DNA of 64,000 bases from Stieleria sp. JC731 (GTDB taxonomy: Bacteria > Planctomycetota > Planctomycetia > Pirellulales > Pirellulaceae). Under the pieces are notes generated by a model. It was not told where the DNA came from and ran no database searches. It saw nothing but the letters and a program-made list of their open reading frames with translations. Made by a program: the position numbers and the translations under genes. Of the stretch, positions 28,297 through 36,636 are shown piece by piece. Every line of letters begins with the position of its first letter. The first letter of the stretch is position 1. Where the stretch lies: positions 496,001 through 560,000 of the forward strand of contig NZ_JAJKFQ010000011.1 of NCBI RefSeq assembly GCF_020966635.1, given 5' to 3'.

Positions 28297-29526
28297 ATGA
28301 AGTACGTCATCGTAATCCCGGATGGATGTGCGGACGAACCGATCGAAGCCCTCGGTGGCAAAACGCCATTGCAAGCGGCAACGCTTCCCAACATGGATTC
28401 CATCGCAAAACGCGGGGTGCTCGCACTTTCCAATAACACACCGGCGCACTACCCGGCGGGAAGCGAAGTCGCGAATTTGTGCCTGTTTGGCTATGACCCG
28501 GACCAATATTTCACCGGCCGAGCACCTTTGGAAGCCGCAGCGGGGGGCATCAGCTTAGGCCCTAACGACTTCGCAGTGCGTTGCAATCTGGTCACCATCG
28601 AAGACCAGATCATGATCGATTTCACTGCCGATCATATCAGTACCGAAGAGGCGACTGAGCTACTGCGTGATGCGGGTGAAAAGTTGCTCGGTGAATTCGG
28701 CGGTCGATTCGAATTCGTCCCCGGTGTCAGCTATCGGAATTTGTTGATCTACCGTGGCGAAGAAGGCATCGCGGCACCGTTTTCGACCGAAACCCGAACG
28801 CGAGCGCCTCACGACATTACGGATTTGCCGGTGACCGATGATTTCCCACGCGGTCCGGGAAGCGATCTGCTGGTGAAGCTGATGAACGGGTCAGCTGAAG
28901 TGTTTGCCGATCACCCGATCAACAAAAAGCGAGTCGCCGAAGGTAAACGCCCAGCGACCAATGTATGGCTGTGGGGCTTAGGTGGCGCACCGTCGATGCC
29001 CAGTTTTGAGGATCGTTTCGGTGTCAAAGGGGCGATGATCACGGCGGTCGACTTGCTCCGCGGGATTGCTGCTCTTGCGGGTTGGCCAAGGATCGAAGTC
29101 AAAGGGGCTACCGGCTATTTAGACACCGACTATGCTGCCAAGGGTCAAGCCGCGGTCGCTGCCCTGGACGATTACGATCTGGTCTGCGTTCATATCGAGG
29201 CACCCGACGAGGCGTCACACGAAGGACGTCACGACGCAAAGATCGAAGCGTTGCAAGAAATCGATCGGCATATCGTTGGCCCACTTGCCGAGGCTTTGCA
29301 AAACTCCGGCGAGCATCGAATCTTGGTGATGCCCGACCACCCAACGTTTTGCAGCACCAAAAAGCATACGCACGGCATGGTTCCGCTGGCGATGGCTGGA
29401 TCCGGCATCGATGCCGATTCCCAGGAGACTTACGACGAAGTCGCTGCCGAAGCTGCCGGGAAACGTTTTGATCAAGGCTGGGACTTGATGGACGAATTCA
29501 TCGTGCCATCCAAAGTGACCTCCTAA
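28297..29526 (+). CDS. apgM: ApgM-type 2,3-bisphosphoglycerate-independent phosphoglycerate mutase (or homoserine kinase analogue)
   Basis: 409 residues from ATG 28297; an in-frame ATG lies upstream at 28246. Alkaline-phosphatase superfamily motifs: YVIVIPDGCADEPI (metal Asp), NNTPAHYPAGSEVANLCLFGYDP (the Ser-containing phospho-acceptor region of archaeal-type iPGM), VCVHIEAPDEASHEGRHDAK and VMPDHPTFCSTKKHTHG (metal ligands). This family (COG3635) contains true phosphoglycerate mutases, and also a branch (proposed homoserine kinase, TIGR02535) that clusters with threonine-pathway genes. Here it lies 60 bp upstream of aspartokinase, which favours the second reading as a hypothesis. Confidence 0.88.
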   Translation: MKYVIVIPDGCADEPIEALGGKTPLQAATLPNMDSIAKRGVLALSNNTPAHYPAGSEVANLCLFGYDPDQYFTGRAPLEAAAGGISLGPNDFAVRCNLVTIEDQIMIDFTADHISTEEATELLRDAGEKLLGEFGGRFEFVPGVSYRNLLIYRGEEGIAAPFSTETRTRAPHDITDLPVTDDFPRGPGSDLLVKLMNGSAEVFADHPINKKRVAEGKRPATNVWLWGLGGAPSMPSFEDRFGVKGAMITAVDLLRGIAALAGWPRIEVKGATGYLDTDYAAKGQAAVAALDDYDLVCVHIEAPDEASHEGRHDAKIEALQEIDRHIVGPLAEALQNSGEHRILVMPDHPTFCSTKKHTHGMVPLAMAGSGIDADSQETYDEVAAEAAGKRFDQGWDLMDEFIVPSKVTS

Positions 29527-29585
29527 CCCACCCGTGATGGTTCGACCGAACCGTCTCAACCACCTCATCCATTTCTGTTACTTCG

Positions 29586-31376
29586 ATGTCATTGATCGTT
29601 CAAAAGTTCGGCGGAACCAGTGTCGCCGATGTCGAAAAAATCCGTGCAGCAGCCCGCAAAGCCATTCGCGCGCAACATCAGGGCAACCGGGTTGTCATGG
29701 TGGTTAGCGCGATGGGAAAAAACACCGACCGCTTGTTGGAATTGGCTGGTGAGTTCGGCCCGAATCCGCCGGCGCGCGAGATGGACATGCTGCTAAGCAC
29801 TGGCGAACAAGTCAGTGTTTCTTTGGTCGCGATGGCGATCGCTTCCCTGGGAAGCCGCGCCGTGAGTTTGACCGGCGGTCAAATTGGGTTGCACACCGAC
29901 AGCAGCTTTAGCAAAGCGCGTATCCGATCGATTTCGACCGAGCGGATCGAAAAGCTTTTGGACGACGGAAACATCGTCGTCGCGGCTGGATTCCAAGGGA
30001 TCGATGACGAGATGAATATCACCACGCTCGGACGTGGTGGCAGTGATACAACCGCGGTCGCGCTCGCCGCGGTATTGGGCGCCGACGCATGTGAAATTTA
30101 CACTGATGTCGATGGTGTTTACACAACGGATCCTCGGCTCCTGCCCGAAGCTCGTCGTGTCGATGTCATCAGCTACGACGAGATGCTGGAATTGGCAAGC
30201 CTCGGTGCGAGCGTGATGCATAACCGTAGCATCGAGTTTGCGAAAAAGTTTGGCGTGCCGATCCATGTCCGCAGCAGTTTTTCGGATGCCCAAGGCACCA
30301 TGATCGTTGCCGAACAGGAGTCCGAATCCGCACCTGTCAGCGGTGCGGCAATGACGCCCGATGAAGCCCGTGTGACGGTCCTTGGCGTTCCGGACATTCC
30401 GGGCAAGAGTTTGCAGATATTTTCGGCAATCGCCGAACGCAAAATTGCTGTCGATATGGTGGTGCAAAACATCGGCGACGGTGGCAAAGCAGACGTTTCG
30501 TTCACGGTTCAACGCGCCGATTTGGCCGCAACACTGGCTGCACTGGAACCGATTCTTGCCAAGGTCGGTGCAGACGGTATCACTCACGATGACAACCTCA
30601 GCAAGGTATCAGTCGTCGGTGCAAACATGGCCGATCAGGCAGGCGTCGCTTGCCAAATGTTCCGCGCATTAGCCGATGCCGGCGTCAACATTCACATGAT
30701 CACAACCAGCGAAATCAAAATCAGCGCGTTGGTCGAACGTGATCAAGCGTCGGAGGCTCTTCGTGCGGTTCACCAGTCATTCAAATTGCACGAGGCACCG
30801 ACTGACGCAAAGTCATGGAGTCAGATCAAAGCGGACCGCGAAGCGCGTGGTGTCGAAGTCGAAACACTGATCAGCCGGTTGCGTGACGATGCACTCGAAG
30901 CGTTGACGCTGACCGGAATTTCGTTGCTCGACAAGCAAGCACGCGTCACGCTTTCTGGTGTCCCGGACGTGCCCGGAATTGCAGCCGACATGTTCGAACG
31001 GATCGGAAACGCCGGAATCTCGGTGGACATGATTGTCCAGGGCTACGACGGCGAAGATGGCTCCACCAGCGTAAGCTTTACCGTTGGCGAAGACGCCTTG
31101 GATGCGAGTTTGAAAGTTGCAAACGAAATCGCCGCTTCACATGGCATGCGTGGTGTTCAAGGAGAATCCGGGATCGCCAAAGTCACCGTCAGCGGCATTG
31201 GACTTCGTAGTCACACCCACGTTGCGACCCTGCTGTTCCGAACGCTCAGCGAATCCGACATCAACGTCGAGATGATCGGAACGAGCGAGTTGCAAGTGAA
31301 CGCCGTCATCGACAGCAAGAAAGCCGAGACTGCCAAAAGCGGGCTTGAGAAGGTCTTCGCAGGTTCGCTGTATTAA
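29586..31376 (+). CDS. lysC: aspartate kinase with four ACT domains
   Basis: 596 residues, versus about 410 for the common form. The amino-acid kinase domain (~1-245) has KFGGTSV, the TGGQIGLHT and GFQG loops, TTLGRGGSDTTAVALAA and IYTDVDGVYTTDPR. Two ACT domains follow (starting near VTVLGVPDIPG ~259 and VSVVGANMADQ ~341), then a linker and a second ACT pair (VTLSGVPDVPG ~457, VTVSGIGLRSH ~537). The doubled regulatory region resembles cyanobacterial aspartokinase and suggests allosteric control by Lys and/or Thr. It catalyses the first step to Lys, Met, Thr and diaminopimelate. Confidence 0.95.
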   Translation: MSLIVQKFGGTSVADVEKIRAAARKAIRAQHQGNRVVMVVSAMGKNTDRLLELAGEFGPNPPAREMDMLLSTGEQVSVSLVAMAIASLGSRAVSLTGGQIGLHTDSSFSKARIRSISTERIEKLLDDGNIVVAAGFQGIDDEMNITTLGRGGSDTTAVALAAVLGADACEIYTDVDGVYTTDPRLLPEARRVDVISYDEMLELASLGASVMHNRSIEFAKKFGVPIHVRSSFSDAQGTMIVAEQESESAPVSGAAMTPDEARVTVLGVPDIPGKSLQIFSAIAERKIAVDMVVQNIGDGGKADVSFTVQRADLAATLAALEPILAKVGADGITHDDNLSKVSVVGANMADQAGVACQMFRALADAGVNIHMITTSEIKISALVERDQASEALRAVHQSFKLHEAPTDAKSWSQIKADREARGVEVETLISRLRDDALEALTLTGISLLDKQARVTLSGVPDVPGIAADMFERIGNAGISVDMIVQGYDGEDGSTSVSFTVGEDALDASLKVANEIAASHGMRGVQGESGIAKVTVSGIGLRSHTHVATLLFRTLSESDINVEMIGTSELQVNAVIDSKKAETAKSGLEKVFAGSLY

Positions 31377-31423
31377 TCGCGACTTGGCGGTTTAGCCGCG
31401 GTCGTTCAGCGGTGAAAATCTTA

Positions 31424-31466
31424 GGACTGGGGACGCGGGATCGGCGAACGATCAGTCTCCCAGTCC
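31424..31466. terminator. possible bidirectional terminator between lysC and surE
   Basis: Perfect 8-bp inverted repeat GGACTGGG (31424-31431) / CCCAGTCC (31459-31466) separated by 27 nt, placed across the 3' end of surE and 48 bp after lysC, between two convergent genes. No T tract. Confidence 0.35.
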
Positions 31467-32207
31467 AAAGTGCGGATCGACTTTGCTAACGGTAATCGAT
31501 CCCGAAAAGCAACGATCAACATCCCGGCCGTCCTCTCTTGGACGGGCATGGAAATCGAGCTGGAATTGGACCGATCCATCGCCATTGAAGACGCCGGTCC
31601 GTTCGATCGGTTTCCGGTCCACACCGCAATAGACTCGGGGCGGAGTAACATTTGGCTCTGGGTGGACCGCTGGCAGGTTCACGTTCCATAAGGGCGCCGG
31701 ATCAGATCGGTCTTGGGAATGTGCACGTGCGACATCCAGGTATTCGCTGATCGTTTCTTCTAACCAGCGCGGCGCATGGTCCCAGAGCTTGGGAACGTCG
31801 GGACGGCGATAATGAGAGATCGCCATTGCCGGTACGCCTTGCAGGCTGGCTTCTCTTGCGGCCGCAAAGGTTCCGCTGACCAGCAGGTTGATCCCAAGAT
31901 TCGCGCCGGCGTTGACTCCGGAGAAAACGACATCCGGGGTAAAGTCCATCGCTTGTAGCGCGACTCGAACACAATCGACGGGCGTTCCGGCGACGGCATG
32001 CCAACCCGCTTGGACTTCCTCGATACGCAGTGGACGCAGCGATTCCAGGCTATGGCCGCACTCACTGCGGCAACGATCTGGCGCGACAACCAAGACATCT
32101 GCCGCGTCAGTCAGTTGCCTTCGGCTTAACACATGATGCAGGCTTTCAGATAACGCTTTCAGTCCTGGTGCGTGGACACCGTCGTCGTTGGTCAGCAGGA
32201 TTTTCAC
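31452..32207 (-). CDS. surE: 5'/3'-nucleotidase SurE
   Basis: 251 residues from a GTG start. Conserved SurE motifs: KILLTNDDGVHAPGL with the metal-binding Asp pair, VVAPDRCRSECGHSLE, AVAGTPVDCVRVAL, and VVFSGVNAGANLGINLLVSGTFAAAREA with the catalytic SGxNxGxN. It dephosphorylates nucleoside monophosphates in the cytoplasm and is linked to stationary-phase survival. The downstream end faces lysC with a shared hairpin; ispG lies 84 bp upstream on the same strand. Confidence 0.93.
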   Translation of the reverse strand: MKILLTNDDGVHAPGLKALSESLHHVLSRRQLTDAADVLVVAPDRCRSECGHSLESLRPLRIEEVQAGWHAVAGTPVDCVRVALQAMDFTPDVVFSGVNAGANLGINLLVSGTFAAAREASLQGVPAMAISHYRRPDVPKLWDHAPRWLEETISEYLDVARAHSQDRSDPAPLWNVNLPAVHPEPNVTPPRVYCGVDRKPIERTGVFNGDGSVQFQLDFHARPREDGRDVDRCFSGSITVSKVDPHFGLGD

Positions 32208-32291
32208 AGTTACAGCTTGCGCAAGACGAAGTCGATAGAGTGGCTTTGAAAGCGAGACGTTTGCAGGATTGAAGTCGGCAGAACCGCAAGG

Positions 32292-33437
32292 TTACTGAGC
32301 GACAGATTTGCTGGCGATCAGCGTATCGAGTTCCTGTTGCAAACGAGGCAGGATTTCGTCGTACCCGAACGCACCGAGTGGTTCGGGGCCTTTCTTCAAG
32401 TTGACTTTAGCGGGGCCGCACCACAGTCCCAAATCGGCATCGTCGGTTTCACCGGGCCCGTTCACGCGGCAGCCCATGACGGCGATCGTGATGTCGTAGT
32501 CCTTTGCGTATTCGGTCATCTCTTTGACCTGTTGTGCTAAGTCGATGAACGCTTCGTTTTCGACGCGTGAACAGCTCGGGCAGCTGATGATATTCAGCGA
32601 TTTCTCGTTCAGTTTGACGACCGTCCGCACGCGCCCGGAATAAATGTCTTCGACGATCTGTTTGCCCGCATCGATTTCTTCGGGCTTGCGATCGTTTGGT
32701 AACGTGAGGGAGACCCGAACCGTGTCACCGATTCCACGACCGATCAGTTGTTCAAAAGCGATCCGGGTTTTAATGATCCCTTCGGGTGGCATACCGGCTT
32801 CGGTGACGCCGAGGTGCAACGGAACGTCGGGACGCATTTCGGCGAATCGAGTATTTACCTCGATAACTTTCTGCGGGTCGCTGTCTTTAAGCGAGACAAC
32901 GTAGCGGGTGAAGCCCAGCGAATCGACGAACTCGCAGTGCTCCAGAGCACTTTCTAACATTGGTGTGATCGAGTCACTGGGATCGTATTGCTCTTTCTTG
33001 TCGGGATCGACACTGCCGCAGTTCACGCCGATCCGAATCGCGCAGTCATGTTCGATCGCTTGGTTGATGATAAATCGGACCTTGTCCTGCCAGGGTTTAT
33101 CACGCTGGTGGTGGTACAAGTGCCCGGGGTTGTAGCGGATCTTGTCGACATGTGGCGCGACCAGTTCGGCCAGGCGGAAGTTTTCCTGCAAGTCGACCGC
33201 TAAGTTCGCTGTGGTCTGTTTGCGAATTTCGGCTAGTGCCTCAGCGTCCTTGTTGCTGTCGACGGCGACGCGGACGACCCCTGCACCGGCAGCACGATAG
33301 GCTTCGGCCTGGGCAACGGTTGCGTCGATGTCTTGTGTTTTGGTCGCGGTCATGCTTTGTACCGCGATGGGGTTGAAGTCACCAACCGTGATATCGCCAA
33401 TCGAGACAGGGCGTGTCGCGTTTCGTTTTATTTCCAT
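32292..33437 (-). CDS. ispG: 4-hydroxy-3-methylbut-2-enyl diphosphate synthase (flavodoxin type)
   Basis: 381 residues. The TIM barrel N terminus contains [18 protein letters not shown] and [13 protein letters not shown]...[10 protein letters not shown]. The C-terminal 4Fe-4S domain has [14 protein letters not shown] and [16 protein letters not shown], giving the three Cys ligands and the ERVNGPGE-type loop of IspG. It makes HMBPP in the MEP isoprenoid pathway. The upstream minus-strand GT4 gene is 325 bp away, and surE follows 84 bp downstream. Confidence 0.95.
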   Translation of the reverse strand: MEIKRNATRPVSIGDITVGDFNPIAVQSMTATKTQDIDATVAQAEAYRAAGAGVVRVAVDSNKDAEALAEIRKQTTANLAVDLQENFRLAELVAPHVDKIRYNPGHLYHHQRDKPWQDKVRFIINQAIEHDCAIRIGVNCGSVDPDKKEQYDPSDSITPMLESALEHCEFVDSLGFTRYVVSLKDSDPQKVIEVNTRFAEMRPDVPLHLGVTEAGMPPEGIIKTRIAFEQLIGRGIGDTVRVSLTLPNDRKPEEIDAGKQIVEDIYSGRVRTVVKLNEKSLNIISCPSCSRVENEAFIDLAQQVKEMTEYAKDYDITIAVMGCRVNGPGETDDADLGLWCGPAKVNLKKGPEPLGAFGYDEILPRLQQELDTLIASKSVAQ

Positions 33438-33762
33438 GGATCGATTTGTTTCAGTGTTTCGCGAATCGCTGGCAAGAATTGGCAGGCCGATGAGGTAACC
33501 GTGGCACCATTTTGATCGTCACAGGCAAATCTGCGAAGGCGGCTTGCAAGTGAACCTTTCTGGCGTTCCGCCAATACGAATTGCGTCCAAGCGAATTCGG
33601 GGGCCAGCTCGCTGGGGCGGTATCAACGATGGGGGGGCAGGTTTCGTTCTGTAAGTTGGCTGTGTTGACGCTGGGCTGCATTGTAGGTCGGCAAATTGGA
33701 ATCGTCACCTGTGCCCATTGTGGTTTGGAAGCCACCTTTAAGGGTGTCTGCGTTTCGTAGCG
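33438..33762. other. intergenic region upstream of ispG, nothing recognised
   Basis: Between two minus-strand genes. A 94-codon minus ORF (33451-33735) lacks any recognisable domain and has an unlikely composition, so I do not call it. A run of seven or more G residues near 33631-33637 is the only visible oddity. Confidence 0.4.
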
Positions 33763-34926
33763 TTACAGAACGTCAGGCAATTGTGAACGGTAGAGTTCGT
33801 CGTACTTTGCGACCATTCGTTCGACGGTAAAGTTTTCGCGAACGGATTGTCGATTGGCTTTCCCGAGACGGGCTCTGAGATCGTCGTCCCGGAGCAGGTT
33901 CAAGATCCGGACTCGCATCGCGTCACCATCGCCTTTCGGGAATGATTGCGGAGTCGCGCGATCGAGGTTCGCCGCATCACCTTGGACCTTTGGGCCAGCG
34001 GCATTTGGACTGTTCAGCAGCAGTTCCGCTGTCCCTTCGATCTGACTGCACACCACCGCTTTCCCGGTTGCCATCGCTTCCAAAGCCACGTTAGCCATCC
34101 CTTCATAATGACTCGGCAGCACAAACAGGTCACACGCGGCGATGTATGGTCGCAGGTCTTTTTGAAATGGCAGCAGCCGCGCCCGGTCACCCGCATGGCT
34201 AGCGATCCAACCGGCAAGTTCAGCTTCCAGGGGGCCGTGACCGATCAGTACCAATCGAATCGAGGGATCTGCATCGACAAGTTTTGCGAACTGCTGCTGC
34301 AGCAATTCCAGTCCCTTTTGAGGGTGAAATCGTCCGGCGAAAAGTAGAACTTTGCAGTAGTTGTCAAACCCGAGTGTGGTCCAGTCAAAAGGCTCGATTT
34401 GGCTATGGTCGATCAGCTCGGTGCCATTTGCGATGACACTTGACTGGCCCTCGGCAATCGCTAGCTTTCGCCGGGCGAAGGTCTGCACCGCTTGGCTGAC
34501 ACAGACGACATGGTCGAAGTTTCGAAGGGCTCTGGATTCGATGAAACATCGCAGGCGGTTGTCCTCGGCGACTCGGATGCCAGCGATCGTACGTTTGACT
34601 CCCGATCGTTTCGCGGTCCACCCGCCTAAGCAGTTCGCATGAAATAGAAACGTCTGGCAGAGATCCGGTTTGCGGGAATGGAATTTCTGGCCCAGCCACC
34701 GAGCCGCACTTATCAATCGGCTTGTCGAATCAAATCCACCGAATTCGACATTGATATTCCTGGTGCGAAGTTGGTCAACGAGTCCTGCATGCAGCGCGTC
34801 TGGCTCGGACCCGATAGAGAGAACGCGAACGTCATAGTCGCGTTGTTGCAAGCCAAGGGCCAACCGGGTCAGGGCCTTTTCGGCGCCGCCCATGTTTAGC
34901 TCTGTGATGACCAAGTCAATTTTCAT
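33763..34926 (-). CDS. GT4-family glycosyltransferase
   Basis: 387 residues from ATG 34926, where the canonical GT-B start KIDLVITELNMGGAEKALTRLA begins; an upstream ATG at 35115 would add 63 polar residues. N-terminal Rossmann domain: TLVIANGTELID region follows HVVCVSQAVQ. C-terminal domain: LLFAGRFHPQKGLELLQQQF, LVLIGHGPLEAELAG, LFVLPSHYEGMANVALEAMATGKAVVCS with the E-x7-E donor-binding motif. It is predicted to add a nucleotide-sugar-derived residue to a surface glycan or lipid. It lies within a minus-strand envelope block with ispG, kdsA and plsC. Confidence 0.9.
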   Translation of the reverse strand: MKIDLVITELNMGGAEKALTRLALGLQQRDYDVRVLSIGSEPDALHAGLVDQLRTRNINVEFGGFDSTSRLISAARWLGQKFHSRKPDLCQTFLFHANCLGGWTAKRSGVKRTIAGIRVAEDNRLRCFIESRALRNFDHVVCVSQAVQTFARRKLAIAEGQSSVIANGTELIDHSQIEPFDWTTLGFDNYCKVLLFAGRFHPQKGLELLQQQFAKLVDADPSIRLVLIGHGPLEAELAGWIASHAGDRARLLPFQKDLRPYIAACDLFVLPSHYEGMANVALEAMATGKAVVCSQIEGTAELLLNSPNAAGPKVQGDAANLDRATPQSFPKGDGDAMRVRILNLLRDDDLRARLGKANRQSVRENFTVERMVAKYDELYRSQLPDVL

Positions 34927-35620
34927 ACGTACCGCTACGTCACCATCGACGGTTTGGTTGTCCGGCTTTCGGAGGTACACCCGACGCGATGTGCTGGCTG
35001 ATTTTGGTTTTCCCTCATCGTCCACGCGTGCTCGTTCCAATCGATTCAACCGGGTGCTTATCGCAACCACCGAACGACTTTCCCGGCGCTCCGTTTCGTG
35101 ATGGGGATCGGACATGGGCGAAAGTGAATTATCGCGTTCGCTCGGGACCGCAATGCCGTGGTTCCGGAACTCCCCCAGCTAACGAATACTGAGCAATCAG
35201 ATGATTACCCCTCCTTGTCCAACATCACAACCAGTTCTGACTATCGAATCCGTCCACGGTTATAGAGAAACCATATGGGTGGGGCCTTCGGTCAGTGACC
35301 GATCCACCCATGGTTTGGCGTGTGACAGATCGCTCGGGTCATGTGAAACAGCCGTTCAGCAGCCCACCAGGGATGCTGCAAAGACGCGTTAGTTCATCGA
35401 ATTGTATCGAAAACGTAATATATCGCTCGAATTGCAACCGTCGCACGGCCCCTTGGAAACGTGTAACTCGTTTGCCACCAATGGCTTCGGTGCGACGGAT
35501 GACGGATTGGCGTCTGTTTGACGCGGTTTCGATTTTTGCAATGCTTATCCGGTGCGATCGTCCGAAGGAAACGTTGAGGCGAAACGTTTTCCGGCGTTCC
35601 CTATCGAAGAGCGATTGTTG
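34927..35620. other. divergent gap between GT4 and PmtA-like genes
   Basis: It holds the possible N-terminal extension of the GT4 frame (to 35115), then about 500 bp without a supported gene. The main feature is the long palindromic hairpin at 35268-35316. An A/T-rich stretch at 35400-35425 (AAAACGTAATATATCG) could be a promoter for the methyltransferase, but spacing and -35 are unclear. Confidence 0.4.
35268..35316. repeat. isolated 49-bp palindromic hairpin
   Basis: Outer arms AAACCATATGGGTGG (35268-35282) and CCACCCATGGTTT (35304-35316) pair with a 2-nt bulge. The loop holds an inner perfect palindrome CGGTCA-G-TGACCG (35289-35301). It is not related to the repeat families elsewhere in the window. 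It could be a protein-binding site, a transcript end or a small mobile repeat. Confidence 0.7.
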
Positions 35621-36355
35621 ATGAGCACCGTTACGCCAAGCGATAAAGATTCTAAACACAGCGAATCGAACCGAAATGGATCGACCCATCGGGAGAGCGA
35701 CACGAAGCCGCAACGACGTAGGCGGTTAGGTGTCCCCCACGCGGCGAAGTTGTACCATAATCTGGTTCCTGCCTACCAAGCGGTGTGGCCTGCGGTTGCA
35801 GGACGAAACATCCGTATGGCTATTGGGCGAATGAACCTGGATTCCGGTTCAAAAGTTCTAGAAGTAGGTGTTGGAACCGGACTGTCGCTTCCAAACTATC
35901 CCAAGCACATTGATTTGACAGGCATCGATCTGTCCGAATCGATGCTTGCTGAAGCGGAGTCGTTAATCCGACGCCAACGCTGGGACCATATCGGCGTTCA
36001 AGCGATGAACGCTGAAAGCCTGGATTTTGACGACAACCAGTTCGATGTTGTCACCTCGTTTCACACTGTCAGTGTGGTTTCGAATCCCGGACGGATGATG
36101 AGCGAGATAGTTCGCGTTTGTCGTCCCGGTGGTCAAATTTTGATTATCAACCACTTCCGAAGTGAAAACCCATTGATCGCGCGTGTGATCGATTCGGCTG
36201 GCAATGTTACGCGTCGATTGGGGTGGCGAACCGATCTTGAGCTTCAAGAGATCATGAGCGAATTGCCCATTCGCATCGAAGAACGCTACAAGCCAAACCC
36301 ATTTTCGTTCTTCACGATCATGCGTGCGACCTGCAAGCCAGATTTGATCGGTTAA
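35621..36355 (+). CDS. SAM-dependent methyltransferase, PmtA-like
   Basis: 244 residues from ATG 35621; earlier in-frame ATG at 35552. After a basic, polar N terminus (~1-45) comes AAKLYHNLVPAYQAVWPAVAGR, then SAM-binding motif I VLEVGVGTGLSLPNYP, TGIDLSESMLAEAE, and SFHTVSVVSNPGRMMSEIVRVCRPGG. The exact wording VLEVGVGTGLSLP is typical of Rhodobacter-type phosphatidylethanolamine N-methyltransferases (PmtA). Lipid methylation is therefore a reasonable guess, with other class I targets possible. Two palindromic repeats follow its stop. Confidence 0.82.
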   Translation: MSTVTPSDKDSKHSESNRNGSTHRESDTKPQRRRRLGVPHAAKLYHNLVPAYQAVWPAVAGRNIRMAIGRMNLDSGSKVLEVGVGTGLSLPNYPKHIDLTGIDLSESMLAEAESLIRRQRWDHIGVQAMNAESLDFDDNQFDVVTSFHTVSVVSNPGRMMSEIVRVCRPGGQILIINHFRSENPLIARVIDSAGNVTRRLGWRTDLELQEIMSELPIRIEERYKPNPFSFFTIMRATCKPDLIG

Positions 36356-36390
36356 GTTCGGTTGGTGTTTTGGTCTAGCTTGATTTTCGG

Positions 36391-36456
36391 ATTAGCCGAT
36401 TGGGCGTTAGCCCCGGTTGGACGAGTGAGAACCGCCGCTAACGCGGTGCGGCTAAT
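36391..36456. repeat. palindromic intergenic repeat, copy A
   Basis: Left arm ATTAGCCGATTGGGCGTTAG continues to CCCCGGTT. The right arm starts AACCGCCGCTAACGCGG and ends GCGGCTAAT at 36456. The arms pair imperfectly over ~27 bp around a ~10-nt loop. It shares ATTAGCCG...GGCGTTAGCC with the elements at 6860-6923 and 980-1125. Confidence 0.8.
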
Positions 36457-36479
36457 AGGGCTGCAGATTGATTCTTCCG

Positions 36480-36545
36480 ATTAGCCGAATGGGCGTTAGC
36501 CCCGGTTGCCCATGCGAGAACCGCAGCTAATGCGGGGCGGCTGAT
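36480..36545. repeat. palindromic intergenic repeat, copy B
   Basis: Second copy 23 bp after copy A, same orientation: ATTAGCCGAATGGGCGTTAG plus CCCCGGTT, then AACCGCAGCTAATGCGG and GGCGGCTGAT. It differs from copy A at a handful of positions, some of which are compensated in the opposite arm (for example CGCTAACGCGG versus AGCTAATGCGG). Confidence 0.8.
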
Positions 36546-36561
36546 GTCCATTGTCGCCCTA

Positions 36562-36636
36562 CACTCCGTGTAGGTAGCGTTCTCCCCGGCGGGTACCGCC
36601 GAACGGAACACGACTCGTAAACAACAAGTCGCTACC
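36562..36636. repeat. second repeat family with terminal inverted ends
   Basis: A unit bounded by GGTAGCG (36572-36578) and CGCTACC (36630-36636), with an inner perfect hairpin CGGCGG-GTA-CCGCCG (36587-36601). The left 29 bp (36562-36590) match 40250-40278 at about 22 positions. It sits at the convergent 3' ends of the methyltransferase and lipoprotein genes and covers the lipoprotein stop codon region. Confidence 0.55.

Noticed and set aside
29793-30587. 264-codon minus-strand ORF opposite lysC
   Set aside because: Shadow of the conserved aspartokinase; His/Cys-rich antisense composition and no known domain.
33451-33735. 94-codon minus-strand ORF between GT4 and ispG
   Set aside because: Low-complexity composition, no domain, no ribosome-binding site seen.
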